From assembly GCA_002476905.1 (NCBI GenBank), contig DLND01000071.1, positions 12,961-18,006 of the forward strand: a stretch of 5,046 bases of DNA, given 5' to 3'. Below are positions 1 through 5,046 of this stretch, one piece after another; position 1 is the stretch's first letter; each line of letters opens with the position of its first letter. Source of the DNA: Flavobacteriales bacterium UBA7519. GTDB taxonomy: Bacteria; Bacteroidota; Bacteroidia; Flavobacteriales; Weeksellaceae. The notes beneath the pieces are model-generated. The model was given only the letters and a program-made list of their open reading frames with translations. It was not told the origin of the DNA and searched no databases. The position numbers were made by a program, and so were the translations under genes.

Positions 1-842
<842 letters not shown>

Positions 843-901
843 CTATGTTAAGAAATTTTGAATCTAATGTTACATTGTTTCAAGTTTTCGGAAAGCGGAT
901 T

Positions 902-2011
902 CTAGTAGTTAGGGAGATATTGCCTGCCGGAAAGACATTTGATGTGGCCATAAAGTTCCAAATCCAAAAGAATAGGTAAGAGCTTATGATGTTGGATTTT
1001 AGTTCTATCTGCTATTTCGTCCAGCGAAAGTGCTTTCTGATGATCCAGAATATCTAAAATCTGCTGGTGTTCTTTTCTCTTGGGATTCAGTTTTGCAATG
1101 GGCATCTTCTCTGGAAATAACTCTGGCTGGACAGAAAGATTTAGATTGTCAATCAATGACTTGATATTGACAATAGATTCTGCTTTATTCTCAGCAATGA
1201 GCTGATTACATCCCTGGCTGTACTGATCTGTAATTTTTCCTGGTAATGCAAATACATCTCTGTTATACGAATTGGCATAGCTTACCGTAGTTACAGAGCC
1301 GCCGCCAAATGCAGTTTCGACAACAATAAGATGCTGGGATAATCCTGCAATAATTCTGTTCCGTTGTAAAAAATTCTCTCTGCTTATATTGTCAAAAGTG
1401 CAATATTCAGAAATCAGTGCACCATCATTTTCCAATATCCTATTTGAAAGGTTCTTGTTGGAAGCGGGATAGATTTTGTCAAGACTTTGTGCCATCACAG
1501 CCAATGTAGGAATATGATTATGAAGAGACTCTTCGTGTACACAAGTATCTGCGCCCAAAGCTAATCCACTTACAGTACAAATGTTTGTTCCAGTTAGTCC
1601 AGTCAGCAGTTCTTGGATGAACTGTTTACCGTATGATGTGAGCTTTCTGGTACCTACAATGCTGAGTGGATTGAGATTATATATTAATTTTCCTTTGTAA
1701 AATAGAATAGCAGGTGCATCATCACAATTTGAAAGATGTTTTGGATATGTTGAATCATTATGAGAAACAATACTGATGGATTTTTGTTCGCAGAATTTAA
1801 GTTCCTTTTCTGCTCTTATCAGAAATTCTTTCTTGCCGATGTCCTGAGTAATTTTTGTCCCAATACCTGAAATTGATAGCAGATTTTTTTTCGGAGTTTC
1901 CCAGACTGCTTTTGCAGAACCTTTTATCTGGATAAGTTTCCTCAAGTTAGTATTGCCAATGTTTTTACATTGTCTGAGTGCAAGGATATAAAGGTATTCT
2001 TCGGGAAACAT
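902..2011 (-). CDS. dprA: DNA-processing protein DprA (369 aa)
   Basis: DprA binds incoming single-stranded DNA in the cytoplasm and loads RecA onto it during natural transformation. It is also kept in many bacteria not known to be competent. The layout is the full family one. An N-terminal helix-hairpin-helix-like region includes SISGIGTKITQDIG at about 46-59. A Rossmann-type DprA domain spans about 80-290, with VGTRKLTSYG (119-128), SGLALGADTCVHEESL (148-163), LDKIYPASNKNL (177-188), FLQRNRIIAGLS (214-225), GGGSVTT (236-242), ALPG (255-258) and GCNQLI (267-272). A C-terminal winged helix lies at about 310-369. The usual GSR and GID are here GTR and GAD. The start is ATG at 2011-2009 with no clear ribosome-binding site. 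The gene follows the rhomboid gene by 31 bases on the same strand, and I saw no promoter between them, so co-transcription is likely. Length and domains are complete, with no frameshift. Confidence 0.97.
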   Translation of the reverse strand: MFPEEYLYILALRQCKNIGNTNLRKLIQIKGSAKAVWETPKKNLLSISGIGTKITQDIGKKEFLIRAEKELKFCEQKSISIVSHNDSTYPKHLSNCDDAPAILFYKGKLIYNLNPLSIVGTRKLTSYGKQFIQELLTGLTGTNICTVSGLALGADTCVHEESLHNHIPTLAVMAQSLDKIYPASNKNLSNRILENDGALISEYCTFDNISRENFLQRNRIIAGLSQHLIVVETAFGGGSVTTVSYANSYNRDVFALPGKITDQYSQGCNQLIAENKAESIVNIKSLIDNLNLSVQPELFPEKMPIAKLNPKRKEHQQILDILDHQKALSLDEIADRTKIQHHKLLPILLDLELYGHIKCLSGRQYLPNY

Positions 2012-2042
2012 ATTTCATTTGTGATACCTACGAAGATAAAAA

Positions 2043-2819
2043 CTATTTTTCTCTTTTCCGAATTTCATCCAGATATTCCCAGATATTTTCCTGTTTCAGC
2101 TGAGGTAGTTCTTCAAAATCCTCCGGATGATTGGCAATATATTTCTGCCACATCTTGTCATCGCGCTCGCTGTAATAATTAGGAAATTCCCAAATAAATT
2201 TTCTTTTTTTCTCTTCTCCTATTTTTCTGAAAAGTACAGCAAGAATAATTCCTGTAATACTGCCAGCCAGGTGCGACTGCCAGCTGATCTTACTTGGTTC
2301 TTCCAGCTGTGTAAAAAACTCTTCCGGAAAAATGCCCCAGATCAAGCTCCCATAGTACAGTGCCACTAACAATGATATAGTGAGTAGTTTCATATTCCAC
2401 CGGAAAATACCACTGAAAAAAATAAAAAACGCTAGCATATAAACCAATCCGCTTGCGCCAATGATGCAGTTATAATTCCATTTTCCAGTAACGAGATCAA
2501 TGGGAGGGAGCATCCAAACCAATAATCCTGAAGCAATCCAGCCGATAAGGAAAATCCGAAATGCTATTTTGGGGTAAAACTCGAAAAGTAAAAATAACAA
2601 AACAGCAATAGGAAGAGTGTTTCCTATAATATGATCCAAATTGCCGTGTAGAAGTGGAGCGAACAAAACACCCTTCAACCCTTGTGGTAAAAGCGGAATA
2701 ATAGCACCGTTACAACCCTCAAAAAAGCCTAGATTCTGAAGGATGAAGAAACTCCACATCATCCCCAGCATAATAAAAGGGACTAATAATGATCTTAGAT
2801 TGATAGATTTGAAAAGCAT
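2043..2819 (-). CDS. Rhomboid-family intramembrane serine protease (258 aa)
   Basis: Rhomboids cleave transmembrane segments of other proteins within the inner membrane. With the start at ATG 2819, six hydrophobic segments can be seen at roughly 10-32, 63-82, 85-104, 118-138, 143-164 and 180-199. The catalytic signature is intact: H58-GNLD-H63-IIG-N67 matches the HxxxxHxxxN of segment 2, GASG carries the nucleophile S123 at the start of segment 4, and SHLAG supplies the partner H183 in segment 6. A charged, aromatic-rich cytoplasmic tail of about 58 residues follows and has no motif I recognise. The open frame extends 36 codons further upstream to a TTG at 2927, but that stretch is not needed for the fold and contains no ATG, so I prefer 2819. 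The substrate is unknown. It is probably co-transcribed with dprA, although no functional link between the two is established. Confidence 0.93.
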   Translation of the reverse strand: MLFKSINLRSLLVPFIMLGMMWSFFILQNLGFFEGCNGAIIPLLPQGLKGVLFAPLLHGNLDHIIGNTLPIAVLLFLLFEFYPKIAFRIFLIGWIASGLLVWMLPPIDLVTGKWNYNCIIGASGLVYMLAFFIFFSGIFRWNMKLLTISLLVALYYGSLIWGIFPEEFFTQLEEPSKISWQSHLAGSITGIILAVLFRKIGEEKKRKFIWEFPNYYSERDDKMWQKYIANHPEDFEELPQLKQENIWEYLDEIRKREK

Positions 2820-2917
2820 TGGTAAAACTTTGACAATTTTACAGCCAATTCTGATGAGAGGTAATTTTGTCTGTAAAAATATTTCAGAAGATAAGAATTT
2901 GGTTATAAAGTCAGATT

Positions 2918-2945
2918 TTTGGAACAATTAGATTTATTATTTTTG
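2918..2945 (+). promoter_or_regulatory. Possible promoter of the DUF3078 gene
   Basis: On the plus strand TATTTTTG (2938-2945) matches TANNTTTG. A TTTG (2918-2921) lies upstream with a 16-base spacer, slightly shorter than the usual 17-23. Transcription would begin near 2950, about a dozen bases before the ATG at 2963. The region is very AT-rich, so a chance match is possible. I found no clean matching promoter in the opposite direction for the rhomboid gene, which must start somewhere in the same interval. Confidence 0.4.
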
Positions 2946-2962
2946 CTTAAAATTTGGAATTA

Positions 2963-4069
2963 ATGAGAAAGGTATTGGTATTTGTAATTATGTTTTTGGG
3001 ATGTTTTATGCAAGCTCAGGTTGTTGATTATCAGAAAATAATTGATTCTATAGCCCAAAAGAAGTGGGATTCTACATCTGTAGAACTCGATAGTCTGGCG
3101 AATCCCAAAATTGTAGATATCAGATCTATCAAAAAAGATTCTGTTAAAATTACGAATAATGTGATCATTATTCCAAACTCTAATGATGCAAGTCCGCTTA
3201 CGCCTTCTTCAATCCTTACATTGCCTACACTAAAACGTTGGTTTATTTTCGGACAAAACAGTCTTGTATTTAATCAATCCTCTTTTGCTAACTGGTACGC
3301 TGGTGGGAATAATAATATTGGTGTCATTGGAAAAGTTAACTATAACATTGTATATAAAAAAGACAGACATTATCTGGATAATAACATTCAGCTGGGCTAC
3401 GGCTTTGTCTCATCCACGGGTCAATCTACCAGAAAAACAGATGATTATATCAATCTAATGACCAATTATGGCTATGAACTTGCGCAGCACTATTATCTAT
3501 CAACAGGATTTCAGTTTTTATCTCAGTTTACTGCCGGATATAATTATTCCAACACGCCGGATCCAGTTTTTAATGATAGGATCTCGAAATTTATGGCACC
3601 CGGTTATCTGAACCTTGGTATTGGTCTTTCCTATAATCCTAACGACAATTTGCAGATTATTCTGAGACCTATTAACGGAAAATTTACTTTTGTACTGGAT
3701 AAAAAACTGCAATTTGCGGGAAATTATGGTCTTGAAAAAGACGGTCAAAGTCTGCGGGCTGAGGTAGGTACTATGCTTAATATTCTATACAAAATCAAAC
3801 TTTTTAAAGATGCAACCTATGTCAATTCGGTGAATTTCTTTAGTAATTATCTCCAACATTCCGAACGTGTGGATATCAACTACACGGGTAGTCTAAATCT
3901 TAAATTCAATAAATATATCACAACTGTAGTCACTATAGAGATGATGTATGACCATGACCAGATTCAGAAACTCCAGAGAAAGCAAACATTGGGTGTTGGA
4001 ATTACTTACAATCTCGGATATAAAATTGAACGGGATAAAACCAGTGTCATAAAACCGTTTGTGAACTAA
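2963..4069 (+). CDS. DUF3078 family outer-membrane protein (368 aa)
   Basis: The product resembles the DUF3078 family of Bacteroidota. Its function is unknown, and it is likely an outer-membrane beta-barrel. The N-terminus (MRKVLVFVIMFLGCFMQAQ) is a signal peptide, with probable cleavage after A18. C14 after F-L-G is a weak lipobox alternative. After a polar linker (about 20-85) comes the family core: TLKRWFIFGQNSLVFNQ, then NWYAGGNNNIG (110-120) and a KTDDYINL segment (158-165). Alternating hydrophobic/aromatic strands continue to about residue 355, as expected of a barrel. The frame is open back to TTG 2954, but ATG 2963 directly precedes a normal signal peptide (basic residues then a hydrophobic core) and has a GGA five bases upstream. 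The gene is divergent from the rhomboid gene and converges on msrA, so it is probably transcribed alone. Family assignment is from recall of the conserved core; no search was run. Confidence 0.87.
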   Translation: MRKVLVFVIMFLGCFMQAQVVDYQKIIDSIAQKKWDSTSVELDSLANPKIVDIRSIKKDSVKITNNVIIIPNSNDASPLTPSSILTLPTLKRWFIFGQNSLVFNQSSFANWYAGGNNNIGVIGKVNYNIVYKKDRHYLDNNIQLGYGFVSSTGQSTRKTDDYINLMTNYGYELAQHYYLSTGFQFLSQFTAGYNYSNTPDPVFNDRISKFMAPGYLNLGIGLSYNPNDNLQIILRPINGKFTFVLDKKLQFAGNYGLEKDGQSLRAEVGTMLNILYKIKLFKDATYVNSVNFFSNYLQHSERVDINYTGSLNLKFNKYITTVVTIEMMYDHDQIQKLQRKQTLGVGITYNLGYKIERDKTSVIKPFVN

Positions 4070-4184
4070 GATTAAATTGAAAAACGCATACGTGAACGTG
4101 AAAAATATGATGTGTGCCAGATGTTTATGTTGCTGTAAATAAGTATTGATAGGAAGAAATTTTCGCTGGGTTTATAATGTTGAC

Positions 4185-4221
4185 GATGATTAAAAATCGA
4201 TGTGATGATATCAAAAATCGA
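4185..4221 (+). repeat. Imperfect tandem repeat in the gap after the DUF3078 gene
   Basis: Two copies of GATGAT-(T or ATC)-AAAAATCGA lie at 4185-4200 and 4204-4221. The exact 9-mers AAAAATCGA start 21 bp apart, at 4192 and 4213. They sit in the 165-base non-coding interval between the DUF3078 stop and the terminator, which also holds a short ACGTGA doublet at 4090-4101. The spacing of about two helical turns would suit a protein site, but a local duplication is just as likely. No gene is supported in 4070-4234. Confidence 0.45.
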
Positions 4222-4234
4222 ACTTGGAAATAAT

Positions 4235-4264
4235 AAAAAAGCGGAGATTAATTCTCCGCTTTTT
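4235..4264. terminator. Bidirectional intrinsic terminator shared by the DUF3078 gene and msrA
   Basis: A perfect stem GCGGAGA (4241-4247) / TCTCCGC (4253-4259) with a five-base loop is flanked by AAAAAA on the left and TTTTT on the right, so it gives a GC-rich hairpin followed by a T-run on both strands. The A/T flanks can extend the stem to 12 bp. It ends transcripts of the convergent genes from both sides. The msrA stop codon (4250-4248) lies in the loop, and the last msrA codons form one arm. Confidence 0.92.
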
Positions 4265-4901
4265 CGTTTAGCCAGCCCAGTTCTCCAAAATGTTTTTTAA
4301 ATTTCTGAATCTTTGGTCCTACAACAGCGCTACAATAGGGCTGAGTCGGATTAGCATTGTAATAACCCTGATGGTAGGTTTCTGCTGCCCAGAATTTTTT
4401 AAAAGGTACAATTTCCGTCACATATTTTCCGTTCCATTCCTGCTTGGCTTCAGATGCCTTCATAGATGCTTCAGCTTCCTGCTTTTGGTTTTCAGAATGG
4501 TAAAAAATGGCTGAGCGGTATTGTGTTCCTATATCTTCGCCTTGTCTGTTAAGCGTGGTTGGGTTATGAAGAAACCAAAACACTTCCAGCAATTGCTTAA
4601 AAGAAATAATTTTTGGGTCGAATGCGATTTGCACCACTTCTGCATGTCCTGTTGTTCCTGTACAAACTTCTTCATAAGTAGGATTGTCTTTGTGACCGCC
4701 GGAATATCCAGAGATTACAGAATCTACACCTTTCAGCATATGAAAACAGCTTTCCACACACCAGAAACATCCGCCTGCCAATGTGGCATATTCTAAATTG
4801 TTCTTATCCATTTTTTGATTTGTTAAGGGTTTTGATTGTTTTTCCTGTCCGTTACAATTGATGAGGAAAAAGCATATTATAATAAATAAATAACGTGTCA
4901 T
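4248..4901 (-). CDS. msrA: Peptide-methionine (S)-S-oxide reductase MsrA, predicted lipoprotein (217 aa)
   Basis: MsrA reduces the S-epimer of methionine sulfoxide in oxidised proteins. The catalytic set is complete: nucleophile C45 in GCFWCVE (44-50), E88 in GHAEVV, D123 in QGEDIGTQYRS (120-130) with Y128, and Y189-C190 in QPYC, which matches the Tyr-resolving Cys pair of E. coli MsrA. C48 is an additional cysteine of the GCFWC subtype. From ATG 4901 the protein begins MTRYLFIIICFFLINC, a short signal with a lipobox-like LINC and C16 as the lipidation site, followed by a polar linker (17-35), so the enzyme should be membrane-anchored facing the periplasm. Asn at -1 of the lipobox is atypical. 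The frame is open back to TTG 4973, but that extension would bury the signal sequence. M31 (ATG 4811) could start a cytosolic form. No msrB or fused MsrB domain is present in the window. Confidence 0.95.
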   Translation of the reverse strand: MTRYLFIIICFFLINCNGQEKQSKPLTNQKMDKNNLEYATLAGGCFWCVESCFHMLKGVDSVISGYSGGHKDNPTYEEVCTGTTGHAEVVQIAFDPKIISFKQLLEVFWFLHNPTTLNRQGEDIGTQYRSAIFYHSENQKQEAEASMKASEAKQEWNGKYVTEIVPFKKFWAAETYHQGYYNANPTQPYCSAVVGPKIQKFKKHFGELGWLNEKAEN

Positions 4902-4909
4902 GTTAAGAA

Positions 4910-4982
4910 AAAAATCCTTTGATTTTTCGTAATAACCATAGCAAAATTTATTCCTATAGTCAGAAAAAATCAAAGGATTTTT
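4910..4982. repeat. 18-bp perfect inverted repeat between the ROK-like gene and msrA
   Basis: AAAAATCCTTTGATTTTT at 4910-4927 is the exact reverse complement of 4965-4982, with a 37-base spacer. Read as minus-strand RNA, the arms would form an 18-bp stem. Inside it CUAUAG (4959-4954) can pair with CUAUGG (4941-4936) through one G-U wobble, a pairing not available on the plus strand. The downstream arm runs into seven U residues (4914-4908) just before the msrA ATG. The right arm begins 8 bases after the stop codon of the upstream minus-strand gene. The structure therefore looks like a long-looped terminator or attenuator for read-through from that gene. A small mobile hairpin element is an alternative. 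Confidence 0.75.
4942..4974 (-). promoter_or_regulatory. Possible msrA promoter inside the inverted-repeat spacer
   Basis: On the minus strand TTTG (4974-4971), 20 bases, then TAAATTTTG (4950-4942) resembles the Bacteroidota promoter with one extra base in the -7 box (TANNNTTTG rather than TANNTTTG). Transcription would start near 4935, leaving a leader of about 34 bases before ATG 4901. The -33 element lies within the upstream arm of the inverted repeat, and the -7 box is in the loop. A start here would produce an mRNA that lacks the upstream arm and so cannot form the long stem. Confidence 0.4.
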
Positions 4983-4990
4983 AATATCAA

Positions 4991-5046
4991 TTATTTATTA
5001 TTTTCCCATACTAGCGCGCTAGCGCCAAGGATGGCCGCATCTGCCT
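4991..5046 (-). CDS. C-terminal tail of a probable ROK-family kinase (partial)
   Basis: Only the last 17 codons and the stop (TAA, 4993-4991) are inside the window. They read ADAAILGASALVWENNK, and the gene continues beyond the right edge. The motif of small residues followed by ILGASALVWE is typical of the final helix of ROK (repressor/ORF/kinase) proteins, notably glucokinase-like sugar kinases of Bacteroidota. The substrate cannot be told from this tail, and the assignment rests on a short match from memory. The gene lies upstream of msrA on the same strand, 89 bases away, with the inverted repeat between them. Confidence 0.55.
   Translation of the reverse strand, partial: ADAAILGASALVWENNK

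Noticed and set aside
1970..2369. Plus-strand open frames opposite the dprA/rhomboid junction
   Set aside because: They are antisense to two well-supported genes and their protein sequences show no family features.
3264..3748. Alternative-frame and antisense open frames within the DUF3078 gene
   Set aside because: The DUF3078 frame is continuous and has family motifs, so these are by-products of base composition.
4290..4796. Two plus-strand open frames, one cysteine-rich
   Set aside because: Both are antisense to the conserved MsrA domain. The cysteine-rich appearance has no independent support as a protein.

Overview
This AT-rich window reads as ordinary chromosome from a member of the Bacteroidota, most likely a flavobacterium of the Chryseobacterium/Weeksellaceae type. 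The evidence is the protein families and their style (a DUF3078 outer-membrane protein, an MsrA with a lipoprotein signal, a ROK kinase tail), A-rich leaders with little Shine-Dalgarno, and a promoter of the Bacteroidota form TTG-N19-TANNTTTG before gdhA. The genus is inferred from general familiarity with these proteins; no database search was possible.

Layout, left to right. Positions 1-721 (minus) hold the first 240 codons of NADP-type glutamate dehydrogenase (gdhA), cut by the window edge and preceded by a near-ideal promoter. A 180-base gap (722-901) carries that promoter and an 11-bp inverted repeat. Then come two minus-strand genes in probable operon order, a rhomboid-family membrane protease (2043-2819) followed 31 bases later by the DNA-uptake and recombination mediator dprA (902-2011). 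A divergent intergenic region (2820-2962) separates the rhomboid gene from a plus-strand DUF3078 outer-membrane protein (2963-4069). That gene converges on msrA, a peptide methionine sulfoxide reductase with a lipoprotein signal (4248-4901, minus). A strong bidirectional terminator lies between them and overlaps the end of msrA. Upstream of msrA an 18-bp perfect inverted repeat encloses a plausible msrA promoter. At the right edge (4991-5046, minus) is the C-terminal tail of what looks like a ROK-family sugar kinase.

The genes do not form one pathway: they are nitrogen assimilation, DNA processing, membrane proteolysis, envelope structure and envelope oxidative repair, consistent with core chromosome. 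I see no mobile element, CRISPR array, RNA gene, phage or defence system, and no clear undescribed multi-gene system. The best leads are small: the hairpin/promoter arrangement before msrA, the terminator that contains the msrA stop codon, the inverted repeat over the gdhA promoter, and the envelope location of MsrA. The longest open frames of the rhomboid, DUF3078 and MsrA genes all begin at TTG codons, and I moved each start to the first ATG inside the frame.
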